From Bogoriella caseilytica (lineage in GTDB: Bacteria; Actinomycetota; Actinomycetes; Actinomycetales; Actinomycetaceae), in NCBI RefSeq assembly GCF_003752405.1, contig NZ_RKHK01000001.1, forward strand, positions 1,426,001 through 1,490,000: DNA of 64,000 bases, given 5' to 3'. Shown in pieces: positions 1 to 12,362 of this stretch; position 1 is the stretch's first letter; every line of letters begins with the position of its first letter. The position numbers and the translations under genes were made by a program. The notes under the pieces are model-generated. The model was given only the letters and a program-made list of their open reading frames with translations. It ran no database searches and was not told where the DNA came from.

Positions 1-112
1 GGCTCGCCGATTCCGGCGCGGAGGACGCGCTGTAGTCCGTGCCCGGGCCGTAGGAGTCGTCCTCCGGCGGTGGGGGCGGCGGCGGAGCGCTATCCGGGGT
101 GTGCGTGCTCAC
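1..112 (-). CDS. DUF3566-type membrane protein, N-terminal fragment (cut by window edge)
   Basis: Only the first 37 or so codons are visible. The GTG start overlaps the gyrA stop codon (GTGA), so it is probably translationally coupled to gyrA. The visible part is a disordered Pro/Ser/Asp-rich stretch with a run of seven prolines. The assignment rests on context: in actinobacteria the gene directly after gyrA usually encodes a small DUF3566 protein with a low-complexity N-terminus and two membrane segments. The diagnostic domain lies outside the window, so the family call is inferred from position. Confidence 0.55.
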   Translation of the reverse strand, partial: MSTHTPDSAPPPPPPPEDDSYGPGTDYSASSAPESAS

Positions 113-2778
113 GACTCTCCTCCGACCTCGGTTTCGGCGGGCGATTCACTGTCACCCGACGCTACCGTCTCCGCCGCCGACGCGGTTTGCGCAGCGCCGT
201 CTCCGGCGTCAGCGGACGAGCTCTCACCCTCGGCCTCCACGGCGACCTCGGCATCCACCTTGGTCTCCAGGTTCCGGGCCACGGCGATGATCCGATCGTT
301 CTTGTCCGGGCGGGCGAAGGTCACGCCCTGGGTGTTCCGGCCGGTCAGATTGACCTCGGCCACCGCGGATCGCACGATCTTGCCGCCGTTCATGATCACC
401 AGCACCTCATCGGTCTCATCCACGATGAGCGCGCTGACCAGATCACCGCGATCCTCAACGAGGTTGGCCACCTTGATGCCCAGGCCACCGCGGCCCTGGA
501 CGCGGTACTCGCCGACTGCGGTGCGCTTGGCGAAGCCGCCCTCGGTGATGACGAAGACCTGGGAGTCGTCCCGGACGACGTCCATGGAGAGGAGCTCGTC
601 GCCGTCACGGAACTTCATGCCCGTCACTCCCGAGGTGGCCCGGCCCATCGGCCGCAGCGTCTCGTCCGTGGCGGTAAAGCGCAGCGACTGTCCCTTGCGG
701 GACACCAGGAGCAGATCGTCGGAGGAGTTCACCAGCCGCGCGGCAATGACCTTGTCGACCTCACCGTCGATCTCACGCAGGTTGATGCCGATCACGCCGC
801 CACTGCGGGGGGTGTCGTACTCACTCAGGCGGGTCTTCTTCACCAACCCGCGCTGGGTGGCGAGCACCAGGTACTCGGCGCGGTCGTACGCGCGCAGCGG
901 CACCACCTGGGCGATGGTCTCCCCGGGCTGCATCGCGAGCACGTTGGCCACGTGCTGGCCCTTCGCGTCACGGCCACCCTCGGGCAACTCGTAGGCCTTG
1001 GCACGGTAGACCCGCCCGAGGTTGGTAAAGAACAGCAGCCAGTGGTGGGTGGTGGTGACACCGAAGTGCTCGATGACATCGTCCTCGCGGAGCTGTGCCC
1101 CGCGCACGCCCTTGCCGCCGCGGCGCTGCGCACGGTAGTTGTCGACCCGGGTGCGTTTGACGTAGCCGCCACGCGTGACGGTGAAGACCACGTCCTCTTC
1201 CGGGATGAGGTCCTCCATGGACATCTCGCCGTCGAAGGGCAGGACGGTGGTGCGGCGCTCGTCGCCGTGCTTCTCCACGATCTCGGCGAGCTCGTCACCC
1301 ACGATGGAACGCTGGCGATCGGGGCGGGCGAGGATGTCGCGGTAGTCCAGGATCTCGGACTCCAGGCGGGCGTGCCGGTCCACGAGTTCCTGTCGCTCCA
1401 TGGCCGCAAGACGGCGCAGCTGCATCGCCAGGATCGCGTCGGCCTGGAGCTGGTCGATGTCGAGCAGCTCCATCAGGCCGGTGCGTGCTGCCTCGGCGCT
1501 GGCCGACCGGCGGATCAGGGCGATGACCTCATCGAGGGCGTCCAGGGCCTTGAGCTGGCCGTCAAGGATGTGGATCTTGGCTTCGGCGTCGGCCAGGTCG
1601 TAGCGGGTTCGCCGGACGATGACTTCGATCTGGTGGTTCACCCAGTGGCGGATGAAGCCGTCCAGGCTCAGGGTGCGTGGCACCCCGTCCACCAGGGCCA
1701 GCATGTTGGCGGAGAAGTTCTCCTGCAAGGAGGTGTGCTTGTAGAGGTTGTTCAGCACCACCTTGGGCACCGCATCGCGCTTGAGCACGATGACAAGACG
1801 CTGGCCGGCGCGGCCGGAGGTCTCATCGCGCACATCGGCGATACCCGTGAGACGGCCGGCGGCCACCCCCTCGGCGATCTGTTTCTCGGCCAGGCGGTCC
1901 GGGTTGACCTGGTAGGGCAGCTCGGTGACCACCAGGCAGGTGCGGCCCTGGAGTTCCTCGACCTCGACGACGGCGCGCTGCGTGACCGAGCCCCGGCCGG
2001 TGCGGTACATGTCCTCGATGCCGCGGGTGCCGAGGATGGTGGCGCCGGTGGGGAAGTCCGGGCCCTTGATGCGCTGCATGAGCGCGGCGAGCAGCTCTTC
2101 CTTGGTGGCCTCGGGGTTCTCGAGGAACCACTTCACGCCCTCGGCCACTTCGATCATGTTGTGTGGCGGGATGCGGGTGGCCATACCGACGGCGATGCCC
2201 TCGGAACCATTGACCAGCAGGTTGGGGTAACGCGCCGGCAGCACGGAGGGCTCGCGCGAGCGGCCGTCATAGTTGTCGACGAAATCGACGGTGTCCTTGC
2301 CGATGTCCCGGACCATCTCGATGGCGACCGGGGCCAGCTTGCACTCGGTGTACCGCGGAGCGGCCGCGCCGAGGTCGCCGGGGGTGCCGAAGTTGCCCTG
2401 ACCGGTCACCAGCGGCACGCGCATGGCCCAGGGCTGGACGAGACGCACCAGGGCGTCGTAGATCGCGCCGTCACCGTGCGGGTGGTAGTGACCCATGACG
2501 TCGCCGACCACGCGCGCGCACTTGGAGAAGGAGGAATCGGGGCGGTACCCGCCGTCGTACATCGCGTAGAGCACTCGGCGGTGCACCGGCTTGAGCCCGT
2601 CGCGCACATCGGGCAGGGCGCGCGAGACGATGACCGACATCGCGTAGTCCAGGTAGGACCGCTGCATCTCGGCTTGCAGGTCCACCCGCTCGACGTGGTC
2701 ACGTGGGGGGACCACAGCGCCGATCGCGGTCGCCAGAACCTCGGCGGGACCTTCGGTGTTCTCAGGAGGCTGGGTCAC
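109..2778 (-). CDS. gyrA: DNA gyrase subunit A
   Basis: Cytoplasmic type IIA topoisomerase subunit that cuts and rejoins DNA and, with GyrB, introduces negative supercoils. The 889-residue length is normal. The breakage-reunion domain carries the catalytic tyrosine (about Tyr143, in APRYTEC) and the [13 protein letters not shown] segment of the quinolone-determining region. The C-terminal half has beta-pinwheel repeats including the GyrA-box-like [10 protein letters not shown]. The tail is acidic and Ala/Ser-rich. Translation starts at a GTG preceded by GAAAGAGA. It lies 77 bp after gyrB on the same strand and its stop overlaps the next gene. The residue equivalent to E. coli Ser83 is glycine, which is unusual. 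Confidence 0.98.
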   Translation of the reverse strand: MTQPPENTEGPAEVLATAIGAVVPPRDHVERVDLQAEMQRSYLDYAMSVIVSRALPDVRDGLKPVHRRVLYAMYDGGYRPDSSFSKCARVVGDVMGHYHPHGDGAIYDALVRLVQPWAMRVPLVTGQGNFGTPGDLGAAAPRYTECKLAPVAIEMVRDIGKDTVDFVDNYDGRSREPSVLPARYPNLLVNGSEGIAVGMATRIPPHNMIEVAEGVKWFLENPEATKEELLAALMQRIKGPDFPTGATILGTRGIEDMYRTGRGSVTQRAVVEVEELQGRTCLVVTELPYQVNPDRLAEKQIAEGVAAGRLTGIADVRDETSGRAGQRLVIVLKRDAVPKVVLNNLYKHTSLQENFSANMLALVDGVPRTLSLDGFIRHWVNHQIEVIVRRTRYDLADAEAKIHILDGQLKALDALDEVIALIRRSASAEAARTGLMELLDIDQLQADAILAMQLRRLAAMERQELVDRHARLESEILDYRDILARPDRQRSIVGDELAEIVEKHGDERRTTVLPFDGEMSMEDLIPEEDVVFTVTRGGYVKRTRVDNYRAQRRGGKGVRGAQLREDDVIEHFGVTTTHHWLLFFTNLGRVYRAKAYELPEGGRDAKGQHVANVLAMQPGETIAQVVPLRAYDRAEYLVLATQRGLVKKTRLSEYDTPRSGGVIGINLREIDGEVDKVIAARLVNSSDDLLLVSRKGQSLRFTATDETLRPMGRATSGVTGMKFRDGDELLSMDVVRDDSQVFVITEGGFAKRTAVGEYRVQGRGGLGIKVANLVEDRGDLVSALIVDETDEVLVIMNGGKIVRSAVAEVNLTGRNTQGVTFARPDKNDRIIAVARNLETKVDAEVAVEAEGESSSADAGDGAAQTASAAETVASGDSESPAETEVGGES

Positions 2779-2855
2779 AACGTCTCTTTCAGTTCGTCAG
2801 TGGCGCGGCTGGAGCTCGGGGCGCGAACGCACCGGAGTGCACTCGCTCTCGACTC

Positions 2856-5057
<2,202 letters not shown>

Positions 5058-5059
5058 CT

Positions 5060-5110
5060 AGTCTAGCGTGCAGACGCCCCGAAGCCTGTATTTCCACAGG
5101 GATTCCCACA
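5060..5110 (-). promoter_or_regulatory. gyrBA promoter -10 and two DnaA-box-like motifs
   Basis: On the minus strand TAGACT (5065-5060) is a good actinobacterial -10 hexamer; no clear -35 is seen. Just upstream, at about 5088-5110, are two half-matching DnaA-box-like motifs (TTTCCACAG and TTCCCACAG, read on the plus strand). The promoter is read from sequence only, and the DnaA sites are degenerate. Confidence 0.4.
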
Positions 5111-5144
5111 GGCGGTGATCGGGGTCTCGCCGGCTGTTGAGCAC

Positions 5145-5807
5145 TCATCCATAGGTGTCGCGCGGACCACGGCCCGGCACCGAACGCAGGCCACGTTTCC
5201 AGCTCGGACCCCCCGGACCAAGCACCGTGATCCGGGTGACCGTTCCCTCGCCGACCTCCTCAGCCAACCGCTTCTCCAGCTGGGGCAGCAGCAGCTGGAT
5301 CTGTGTGGCCCAGGCCGTGGAATCGGCGCGCACCACCAAGGCTCCGCCGTCGAAGTTCTCCACCTGGCAATGGCCGGCGATCTGCTCCCCGACGATCTCG
5401 GCCCACCGGCCCACCACACCGCCCACGCCGACGTCGGCGGTCCATCCGCGCTGCAGGACCAGCCGGGCAGCGATGCCCCCCAGAAGCTGAGGATCGCGAC
5501 GCGACGGGCCAGGGCCGGAGATGCCGTAACCCATGCCCGGACCCGGCCGCCACCGTGCCGGACCAACGGAGCCCTCGCCGTCGTGCAGGTCCTCGTCCGA
5601 GACGTGCTGGTGGCGGGCAAATCCGCCCCGGCGGAGTCGAGGCGGGGCCGCCGGGCGCAGTCCCTTGTCCCGGGCCGCCTGGCGAGCACGCTCCAGAGCC
5701 AGGCGCGCCGCCCGATCTCGGGAGTCTTCCTCCTTGTCGATCGGCACCGCCGGCTGTGCCGCCGAGCCCGGCGCGGCCGGTCGATCCGGCCCCTCAGCTC
5801 TAGTCAC
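5145..5807 (-). CDS. dciA: DciA-like DUF721 protein (predicted replicative helicase operator)
   Basis: 220 residues from a GTG that overlaps the recF stop by 8 bp; a longer in-frame reading exists but would run deep into recF. The N-terminal half is basic, Arg/Ala-rich and probably disordered. The C-terminal half is a DUF721 domain with [17 protein letters not shown], the [18 protein letters not shown] strand and [14 protein letters not shown]. DciA is the ancestral DnaB loader/operator in bacteria lacking DnaC or DnaI. No dnaC/dnaI-type loader is visible in the window, which fits. It belongs to the dnaN-gnd-recF-dciA run. Confidence 0.85.
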   Translation of the reverse strand: MTRAEGPDRPAAPGSAAQPAVPIDKEEDSRDRAARLALERARQAARDKGLRPAAPPRLRRGGFARHQHVSDEDLHDGEGSVGPARWRPGPGMGYGISGPGPSRRDPQLLGGIAARLVLQRGWTADVGVGGVVGRWAEIVGEQIAGHCQVENFDGGALVVRADSTAWATQIQLLLPQLEKRLAEEVGEGTVTRITVLGPGGPSWKRGLRSVPGRGPRDTYG

Positions 5808-7023
5808 GGTTGACCACGCCCGCGTTGACACTGAACCGCGCCCCCTGGAGGGCCTCGGGTACATCCTCGGCCACCGCGGCGGTGATCAGCACCTGCTGCG
5901 CACCGGCGACCATCTCGGCCAGCCGCGCTCGCCTGCTGGTGTCCAGTTCAGCGAACACGTCATCCAGGATCAGGATCGGCTCGCCGTCCTCGCCGAAGGC
6001 CTCATCGTCCCGGAGCAGTTCGTAGCTGCCGATCTTCAGGGCCAGGGCGTAGGACCAGGACTCCCCGTGGCTGGCGAAGCCCCGGGCCGGCAGAGTGCCC
6101 AATGTCAGAGCAAGCTCGTCGCGGTGCGGACCCACGAGGGCGACCCCCCGTTCGAGTTCCTTCTCTCGGACGCGAGCCATCGCCTCGATCAACCGCTCAC
6201 GGACGGCGGACTCGTCGAGCAACGCCGTCTCCCGCTCGGCGGCCTGCTCGCGAGCCTCATCTGCGGGAGCCCCGGTGCCACCGAGCAGCTCTGGGCCGGG
6301 ATCCGGAACACCATCAGCGGAATCGATGCTGGCGCGATAGTCGATGCGCGCACCGGAGGCTGCCGAAGACACGCGCTCATAGGCCTGGGCCACATAGGGC
6401 CTCAGTTGGCCCACCAAGCGGGCGCGCGCGTTGGTCAGCTGCGCACCGGCAGCGGCGAGCTGACCGTCCCAGACATCCAGCGTGGACAGGTCCGGTTTGC
6501 TGCCACGCCGTGCCGCCGCACCCGCGGACTTGAGCAGCGCTACCCGCTGGCGCAACACCTTCTCGTACTCCGCGCGCACTCCTGCCAGGCGTGGGCTCAG
6601 TAGCGTGGCGAGGTCGTCGAGGAACCGACGCCTCGTCCCGGGGTCGCCCTTGACGAGCTCAAGATCTTCCGGGGCGAACAGCACGGTGCGCACCAGACCG
6701 AGCACCTCTCGGGTGCGCACCGGCGAGCGGTTCAGTCGGGCCCGGTTGGCCTGACCCGCCACGATCTCCAGCTCGACGACGCTCGGGCGGCCGCCGCGGA
6801 TGACCTTGGCTCGGACCACCGCGCCGGTGCTGCCCTGGCGCACCAGTGCGGCATCGGCGGCGACGCGATGACTGGAGAAGGTGGAGAGGTATCCGACCGC
6901 CTCCACGAGGTTCGTCTTGCCCTGCCCGTTGGGCCCGATGAACGCATTGGCGCCCGGCTCGAGCGCCAGGACGAGTTCGTCGTAGGAACGGAAGTCGTCC
7001 AGGGCGAGGTCAGAGAGGTACAT
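5800..7023 (-). CDS. recF: DNA replication and repair protein RecF
   Basis: SMC-like ATPase that helps RecO/RecR load RecA at gapped DNA. At 407 residues it is normal for actinobacteria. It has Walker [10 protein letters not shown] (about residues 30-38), a signature region around [13 protein letters not shown] and Walker [13 protein letters not shown]. Its start overlaps the end of gnd by 14 bp and its stop overlaps dciA by 8 bp, consistent with one coupled transcript. Confidence 0.96.
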   Translation of the reverse strand: MYLSDLALDDFRSYDELVLALEPGANAFIGPNGQGKTNLVEAVGYLSTFSSHRVAADAALVRQGSTGAVVRAKVIRGGRPSVVELEIVAGQANRARLNRSPVRTREVLGLVRTVLFAPEDLELVKGDPGTRRRFLDDLATLLSPRLAGVRAEYEKVLRQRVALLKSAGAAARRGSKPDLSTLDVWDGQLAAAGAQLTNARARLVGQLRPYVAQAYERVSSAASGARIDYRASIDSADGVPDPGPELLGGTGAPADEAREQAAERETALLDESAVRERLIEAMARVREKELERGVALVGPHRDELALTLGTLPARGFASHGESWSYALALKIGSYELLRDDEAFGEDGEPILILDDVFAELDTSRRARLAEMVAGAQQVLITAAVAEDVPEALQGARFSVNAGVVNRD

Positions 7024-7909
7024 CCGTCTGCCGCACCGCGTGCCCTCCGAATTCCTGGCGCAACGCCGCCACAGCTCTCATGGCCGGTGAGGATTCCTGG
7101 CGAGAGGCGAAACGGGCGAACAGCGCGGCCGAGATCACCGGGGTGGGCACCGCCTGCTCGATCGCTTCGAGCAGGGTCCAGCGGCCCTCGCCGGAGTCGT
7201 CCACCCAGTCGCTCAGTTTGCCCAGATCCGGGTCGTCCTCCAGGGCTTTGACCAGAAGTTCCAACAGCCAGGACCGCACCACGGTGCCGCGCTGCCAGGC
7301 TCCCATCACAGTTCCGGGATCAGGAATCAGTTCGGGGCGAGTGGCGAGCAGCTCGTAACCTTCGGCGTAGGCCTGCATGAGCCCGTACTCGATGCCGTTG
7401 TGCACCATCTTTGCGAAGTGGCCTGCGCCGACCGGGCCGGCGTGGACGAAACCCTCAGCTGTGGGGCCATCAGGGCGCAAAGCAGCGAAGACGGGTTCGA
7501 GATGCTGGATGTCGTCCTCGGACCCGCCGGCCATCAGGCCGTATCCGTTCTCCTTGCCCCAGATCCCGCCGGAGACACCGACGTCGACGTAGCCAATCCC
7601 GTGCTCGGCGAGCATCTCGGCGTTCTTGACGTCCTGCACGAAGTGCGAGTTACCGCCTTCGACCACCACATCGCCCTCACCCAACAGGGAGGCAAGTTCG
7701 GTGAGGACGGCCGTGGTGGGCTCACCGGCCGGAACCATGACCCACACCGTCCGGCGCGGGGCGGGCAGAGCAGCCACCAGCGCGGGCAGATCGGGAACCT
7801 CGCTGACCTCGGGATCGGTGTCGTACCCGGTGACCTCGATGCCCCCGTGACGTAGGCGTGCTGCCATGTTGGCACCCATGCGACCCAGGCCGATCATGCC
7901 GATGTGCAT
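7010..7909 (-). CDS. gnd: 6-phosphogluconate dehydrogenase (decarboxylating), short GndA/YqeC type
   Basis: Oxidises 6-phosphogluconate to ribulose 5-phosphate and CO2 in the pentose phosphate pathway. The 299-residue length matches the short, usually NAD-preferring class. The N-terminal Rossmann motif is [13 protein letters not shown]. The substrate and catalytic segment [22 protein letters not shown] is interrupted by no gap; its key residues are the Lys of HFAK and the Asn of HNGIEYG. EGGNSHF is also conserved. Insertion of gnd between dnaN and recF is a common actinobacterial arrangement. The ATG lies 54 bp after dnaN. Confidence 0.93.
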   Translation of the reverse strand: MHIGMIGLGRMGANMAARLRHGGIEVTGYDTDPEVSEVPDLPALVAALPAPRRTVWVMVPAGEPTTAVLTELASLLGEGDVVVEGGNSHFVQDVKNAEMLAEHGIGYVDVGVSGGIWGKENGYGLMAGGSEDDIQHLEPVFAALRPDGPTAEGFVHAGPVGAGHFAKMVHNGIEYGLMQAYAEGYELLATRPELIPDPGTVMGAWQRGTVVRSWLLELLVKALEDDPDLGKLSDWVDDSGEGRWTLLEAIEQAVPTPVISAALFARFASRQESSPAMRAVAALRQEFGGHAVRQTDVPL

Positions 7910-7963
7910 CTGCGCCTCCTCGTGAGTGGCGTCCTCGAGGGATCGCCGAACTAGTGGCTTCGC

Positions 7964-9097
7964 TCAGCCGGCAAAGCGGATGGGCATAAGCAGGTAGCGG
8001 AAGCTGGAGTCGTCATCGCCCTCAGCCTCCGCCTGCCCGGTGAGCACCGCGGGCTTCGAGGGATGAGTGAAGGACAATCGGGCATGACTGGTGCTGAGGG
8101 CACCGAGGCCGTCGAGGAAGTAATGCGGGTTGAACGCCGTGGTGATCGGCTCGCCGACCAGATTCGCTTCGAGGGCTTCCGAGGCTTGGGCGTCATCACC
8201 CTGGCCGGCTTCGAGGACCACCTGTCCGTCGCTGAAGGACAAACGGATCGGGGTGTTGCGCTCGGCCACCAGGCTCACGCGCCGTGCGGCGGCGATCAGC
8301 GGCTCGGTGTCAATGACAGCGTGAGTCGTTGTTTCGTCGGGGAAGAGCCGCCGCACCGGTGGGTAGTCCCCCTCGACCAGCAGCGAGGTGGTGCGTCGTC
8401 CTCCGGCCTCGAACCCGACCAGAGCAGGACCGGCGGTGGCATCGGTGCTCAGGGCGACATCGATGGACCCCGCGGAGGTCATGGACTTCGCGACGTCGGA
8501 CAGCGTGCGTGCACGGACCAGCGCGGTCATGCTCGCGGCCGGGTCAGCAGGGGTCCAGGTCAATTCACGGAGCGCGAGCCGGTAGCGGTCGGTGGCGAGG
8601 AAGGTGACCTTCTCGCCCTCGATCTCCACCCGGACGCCGGTGAGCAGAGGCAGCGTCTCGTCACGGCTGGCGGCGATGGTGACCTGACTGACGGCCTCGG
8701 CGAGAAGACCAGCGTCCACCGAACCCGAGAGCTGCGGAATCTGAGGCAAGGCCGGGTAGTCATCCACCGGCATGGTCAGCAGCGTGAAGCGTGAAGCGCC
8801 ACAGGTCAGGGTGATCTTGGTGCCCTCGAGGCTGACGTCCACCGGCTTGGCCGGCAGCGACTTGCAGATGTCCGCCAGGAGGCGTCCCGAGACCAGGACG
8901 ACGCCGGCCTCTTCCACCTCGGCTGCGGTCTCGGACCGGGCCGAGACCTCGTAGTCGAAGGTGGAGAGCACCAGGGATTCGGCGGTGGCCTCAATGCGCA
9001 CACCGGCGAGGACAGGCACGGCCGGTCGCGTGGGCAGGGTGCGAGCCGTCCAGGTGACAGCTTCGGTCAGGACATCCCGTTCGACCCGGAACCTCAC
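7964..9097 (-). CDS. dnaN: DNA polymerase III sliding clamp (beta subunit)
   Basis: 377-residue homodimeric clamp. The GTG at 9097 (product VRFRVERDVLTEAV) was chosen because GAGAGGG lies just upstream and clamp homology starts there; an in-frame ATG at 9139 would add 14 unrelated residues. Clamp features include RFTLLTMPVDDYPALP, VTFLATDRYRLA and the C-terminal LLMPIRF ending. It is transcribed away from oriC in the order dnaA-oriC-dnaN. Confidence 0.97.
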   Translation of the reverse strand: MRFRVERDVLTEAVTWTARTLPTRPAVPVLAGVRIEATAESLVLSTFDYEVSARSETAAEVEEAGVVLVSGRLLADICKSLPAKPVDVSLEGTKITLTCGASRFTLLTMPVDDYPALPQIPQLSGSVDAGLLAEAVSQVTIAASRDETLPLLTGVRVEIEGEKVTFLATDRYRLALRELTWTPADPAASMTALVRARTLSDVAKSMTSAGSIDVALSTDATAGPALVGFEAGGRRTTSLLVEGDYPPVRRLFPDETTTHAVIDTEPLIAAARRVSLVAERNTPIRLSFSDGQVVLEAGQGDDAQASEALEANLVGEPITTAFNPHYFLDGLGALSTSHARLSFTHPSKPAVLTGQAEAEGDDDSSFRYLLMPIRFAG

Positions 9098-9547
9098 GAT
9101 GCGACCCTCTCTCGACGACGAATGACCCCGGTATGTCACGACCGAGGTGGCAGGCCAACCCTATGCGAGAGCCTCGCCATCTCGGTACCACCGTGACAAG
9201 CCTGGCGATCTGCAGGGATCGCTTGGCCCTGTGTCATGTGGTCTGAGCCGTCCACAGAGATCCCTGAAGAACAAGATCGTAGTCGTCATAGCCTGTGTGG
9301 ATTCTGTGGACGACAGGTATTGGTGCAGGTCAACCCGACTACGAGCATGTGCACGCGATGGTGGGCGAAGGTGTGGGGAACTCCTGTTGGTGGTGGATGC
9401 ACAGAGGTGGCCGATGCTCGGTCCACCGAAGAGATGTCATTCGTCCACCGCCGTGAGGGTGGTTGTCCACCGTCATCCACAGGGTTGTGCACACCTGTGA
9501 AACCGTTACCTGCTGTACACCTGGCGCCAGGGTGCGTGCGGGAGCGT
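9098..9547. other. oriC: Chromosomal replication origin (oriC) between dnaA and dnaN
   Basis: 450 bp with no credible gene, in the classical dnaA-dnaN interval. It contains clustered degenerate DnaA boxes on both strands: CCGTCCACA 9248-9256, TGTGGATTC 9296-9304, TGTGGACGA 9305-9313, TGTGGGGAA 9372-9380, TCGTCCACC 9441-9449, TTGTCCACC 9463-9471, TCATCCACA 9473-9481 and TTGTGCACA 9485-9493. The last three form a tight array. A palindrome CCTGGCGCCAGG lies near 9519-9530 beside the dnaA stop. The least GC-rich stretch, about 9260-9292, is a possible unwinding element. No box is a perfect TTATCCACA, typical of very GC-rich genomes. Confidence 0.88.
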
Positions 9548-11029
9548 TTACTGACTGGCCTGGTGCTTGATGCGGTTCGTCAGCTCGGTGACCTGGTTGA
9601 AGGTGGAGCGCTTCTCCGGCATCTGCTGGCGGATCTTCTTGTCCGCGTGCATCACGGTGGTGTGGTCGCGGCCGCCGAAGAGCTGCCCGATCTTGGGCAG
9701 TGAGAGTTCGGTGAGCTCGCGGCACAGGTACATCGCGATCTGGCGGGCGTTGACCAGCATGCGCGAGCGGTCGGCCGAGCAGAGCGCTTCGACGGTGATC
9801 GAGAAGTAGTTCGCCGTCTGGCTCATGATCAACGACGGCGTGATCTCCGCACCCTCGGGATCGGTGATCAGGTCCTTGAGCACCATCTCCGCGAGGGAGA
9901 GCTCCACCGGCTGCTGGTTCAGGTTCGCGAAGGCTGTGACGCGGATGAGGGCGCCCTCCAGTTCGCGGATGTTCGTGGAGATCCTCGAGGCGATGTACTC
10001 CAGGACCTCTGGTGAGGCCTGCAGGTCCTCATTGACGGCCTTCTTGCGCAGGATCGCGATGCGGGTCTCGAGGTCGGGGGGCTGGACGTCGGTGAGCAGA
10101 CCCCATTCGAAACGCGAGCGGAGCCGGTCCTCGAAGCCCTCGAGCTGCTTGGGCGGCTGGTCGGAGGTGATGACGACCTGCTTGTTGTCGTTGTGCAGCG
10201 TGTTGAAGGTGTGGAAGAACTCCTCCAGCGTCTGCTCTTTGCCCCCGAGGAACTGGATGTCATCGATGAGGAGCACTTCGATGTTGCGGTACCGGCGCTG
10301 GAAGACCTCGGCCTTGTCGTCACGGATGGAGTTGATGAAGTCGTTGGTGAACTCCTCGGAGTTCACATAGCGCACGCGCACGCCGGGGTAGAGGTTGCGC
10401 GCGTAGTGGCCGATGGCGTGGAGCAGATGGGTCTTGCCCAGCCCGGAGCCGCCATAGATGAACAGCGGGTTGTAGGCCTTGGCCGGTGCTTCGGCGACGG
10501 CGGTCGCGGCAGCGTGCGCGAAGCGGTTGGACGATCCGATCACGAAGGTCTCGAAGGTGTACTTGGGGTTCAGCCGCGCGGAGTCGTTGTTGCCGTTCTC
10601 CGGCGCCGAGGTCCCCCACTCCTGGCCCTTGCGGGAGGGGCGCTCGCCGTCTTCGGCCGACGCCGGGGTGGCGGAGGATCGGGCGACGGCCGGCGCGTCA
10701 AAGACGTGGGACGGTGCCGACGCGGCGGGGCGGGCAGGCTCGGCGGTGGGCGGGAGGTCCTTCTCCAGGGAGGGATCGACCGTGACGGCGAAGCGCACGG
10801 GTTCGCCGATGGCCTCGCCGAGCGCCTTCGTGATGGATTCGCGGGCCCGGGTCTCCAGGAACTCCTTGGCGAAATCGCTCGGGACGGCGAGCAGGATGGT
10901 GCCGTCGATGACGCCGAGTGCGCGTGTCATCCCGACGAAGGCGAGCTGCGCCTGGGTGATCTCGCCGCGAGAGGTCAAGAGTGCGACCGCGCGGTCCCAG
11001 TCGTCGACGATCGAGTCGCTGTCCGGCAC
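9548..11029 (-). CDS. dnaA: Chromosomal replication initiator DnaA
   Basis: 493 residues from the GTG at 11029, chosen because GGAGG lies seven bases upstream and the protein then begins MPDSDSIVDDWDRAVALL, as expected for domain I; longer in-frame readings are leader sequence. Domain I spans about 1-90, followed by a low-complexity domain II to about 150. Domain III has Walker A GGSGLGKT (193-200), Walker B LLIDDIQFLGG and sensor regions. Domain IV contains the DnaA-box-binding signature DHTTVMHADKKI. AAA+ initiator that binds oriC and opens the duplex. Its stop abuts oriC. Confidence 0.97.
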   Translation of the reverse strand: MPDSDSIVDDWDRAVALLTSRGEITQAQLAFVGMTRALGVIDGTILLAVPSDFAKEFLETRARESITKALGEAIGEPVRFAVTVDPSLEKDLPPTAEPARPAASAPSHVFDAPAVARSSATPASAEDGERPSRKGQEWGTSAPENGNNDSARLNPKYTFETFVIGSSNRFAHAAATAVAEAPAKAYNPLFIYGGSGLGKTHLLHAIGHYARNLYPGVRVRYVNSEEFTNDFINSIRDDKAEVFQRRYRNIEVLLIDDIQFLGGKEQTLEEFFHTFNTLHNDNKQVVITSDQPPKQLEGFEDRLRSRFEWGLLTDVQPPDLETRIAILRKKAVNEDLQASPEVLEYIASRISTNIRELEGALIRVTAFANLNQQPVELSLAEMVLKDLITDPEGAEITPSLIMSQTANYFSITVEALCSADRSRMLVNARQIAMYLCRELTELSLPKIGQLFGGRDHTTVMHADKKIRQQMPEKRSTFNQVTELTNRIKHQASQ

Positions 11030-11419
11030 GATGACCCCTCCGTCGGCCACGGCACCATGGGGCACCGAGCTGTGAACAAGATTGAAGTGCGAGTCTGCCA
11101 CTCCGGGGCGTCTTCCACATAGTTCTCCACAGATGTGGGTATCGTCTGCGGCGGCGGCACGCCCGCCATGATGCGGAAGACGGGGAATGTCGCCACTGGC
11201 TATCCCAAGGCCTCTGCGGCGTCCTTCGTCCACAAGTGTGTACGCGGGATCACGGCAGTGCTGGGCGCACGAGCCGTTGACCACCCCTGCCCCCTCACGT
11301 ATCGTGGCGAGGTCGTCTCGGCTCCGGGCTGCCCGCAGTGGTGTCCATGCCGACTGACCGCCAGCAATGCGGACTCCGATCACGGAGAATCCGCCCCGAT
11401 CCACCTGTGGAGTAGTGCC
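11030..11419. promoter_or_regulatory. Divergent dnaA/rpmH control region with DnaA-box-like motifs
   Basis: 390 bp without a gene, separating divergent dnaA and rpmH. DnaA-box-like motifs on the dnaA side are TGTGAACAA 11071-11079, TCTTCCACA 11111-11119, TTCTCCACA 11123-11131 and TGTGGGTAT 11134-11142; TCGTCCACA 11226-11234 lies mid-region. Their closeness to the dnaA start fits autoregulation by DnaA, which is inferred here and well known in other bacteria. The rpmH promoter is listed separately. Confidence 0.6.
11277..11305 (+). promoter_or_regulatory. Predicted rpmH operon promoter
   Basis: TTGACC (11277-11282) and TATCGT (11300-11305) are separated by exactly 17 bases. This is a near-consensus housekeeping promoter, about 115 bp before rpmH, and probably drives rpmH-rnpA-yidD-yidC-khpB-rsmG. 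No other pair this good is seen in the region. Confidence 0.6.
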
Positions 11420-11557
11420 GTGAGCAAGCGTACGTTCCAGCCGAACACCCGGCGCCGTAAGAAGGTGCACGGCTTCCGCCTGCGGATGCGCACCCGCGCC
11501 GGCCGCGCCATTGTGGCTGCCCGCCGTCGTAAGGGCCGCGAGAAGCTGACCGCCTGA
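11420..11557 (+). CDS. rpmH: 50S ribosomal protein L34
   Basis: 45-residue, extremely basic ribosomal protein beginning [20 protein letters not shown] and ending in GREKLTA. The GTG start was chosen by homology because the L34 sequence starts exactly there; the upstream GTGGAG may act as a weak ribosome site. First gene of the operon leading to rnpA. Length and sequence are typical of actinobacterial L34. Confidence 0.97.
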   Translation: MSKRTFQPNTRRRKKVHGFRLRMRTRAGRAIVAARRRKGREKLTA

Positions 11558-11584
11558 CGGCTGCCCGCCGTCAGCTCGCCTGCC

Positions 11585-11935
11585 GTGCTCCCGGCCATTC
11601 ACCGCATGCGCGGATCCGCGGATTTCACTGCGGCAGTGCGTGGTGGACGGCGTGCTGGGAGCCGCCGGCTGGTGGTGCATCTTCAGGAGCCGACGAGTGA
11701 GCCGCAGCAGCCGGCGCTCGTCGGCTTCGTCGTGTCCAAAGCGGTCGGTGGCGCCGTGCAGCGCAATCAGGTCAAGCGGCGCCTTCGTCACCTGATGCGG
11801 GAGCGGCTCTCGGCTGTGGGTGCCGGGGCCCGTATCGTTGTGCGCGCATTACCGGCAGCTCGCGGAGCGAGTACCGCCGAGCTGGCCGCTGATCTGGATC
11901 GTGCACTGAACTCCGCACAGCGGAGACGACGGTGA
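11585..11935 (+). CDS. rnpA: Ribonuclease P protein component
   Basis: Protein cofactor (116 residues) of the tRNA 5'-processing ribozyme. It contains the family signature GAVQRNQVKRRLRHLMRERL and the N-terminal MLPAIHRMRGSADF. The GTG start lies 27 bp after rpmH. Its stop overlaps the yidD start (GTGA). The RNA subunit gene rnpB is not in this window. Confidence 0.95.
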   Translation: MLPAIHRMRGSADFTAAVRGGRRAGSRRLVVHLQEPTSEPQQPALVGFVVSKAVGGAVQRNQVKRRLRHLMRERLSAVGAGARIVVRALPAARGASTAELAADLDRALNSAQRRRR

Positions 11936-12303
11936 CGACCTCGGGGGCAGAGCGCCCACCCGCCAGCCCCCCGGAGAAGCCGCGCAATCCCCTGGTCTGG
12001 CTCCTGATCGCTCCGGTGACGGTGTACCGCACGGTGATCTCACCCTGGTTACCCCGCACGTGCCGGTACTACCCCTCCTGTTCCACGTACGCGATCGGTG
12101 CTCTGCGTCGGCACGGATTCTTCAAAGGGCTCACGCTCGCGGTGTGGCGGATCCTTCGGTGCAACCCGTGGAGTCTCGGTGGGGTGGACATGGTGCCGGA
12201 AGTGGGACGCTGGCGGCCGGAGCCCTATCACCGGCCACATGAGGAACATCAGGCCGGTGATGGCGAGGGTCGGGGCGCGGTCAACGGGCCCCGAACGACG
12301 TAG
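11932..12303 (+). CDS. yidD: Membrane protein insertion efficiency factor YidD
   Basis: 123-residue small membrane-associated protein that assists YidC. It carries the conserved cysteine motif CRYYPSCSTYAIGAL and CNPWSLGGVD; one hydrophobic stretch (LVWLLIAPVTVY) is near the N-terminus. The C-terminal tail of about 35 residues is poorly conserved. It overlaps rnpA by four bases and is followed by yidC after 59 bp. Confidence 0.94.
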   Translation: MTTSGAERPPASPPEKPRNPLVWLLIAPVTVYRTVISPWLPRTCRYYPSCSTYAIGALRRHGFFKGLTLAVWRILRCNPWSLGGVDMVPEVGRWRPEPYHRPHEEHQAGDGEGRGAVNGPRTT

Positions 12304-12362
12304 GCTCGGACAAGATGTGCGCTCAGCGCACGTGACGGAATCAAAAGAGGAGCACACTCCGT

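Noticed and set aside
11030-11791. Upstream in-frame extension of dnaA to an ATG at 11791
   Set aside because: It would cover rpmH and rnpA and the DnaA-box region; the GTG at 11029 has an excellent ribosome site and fits DnaA domain I.
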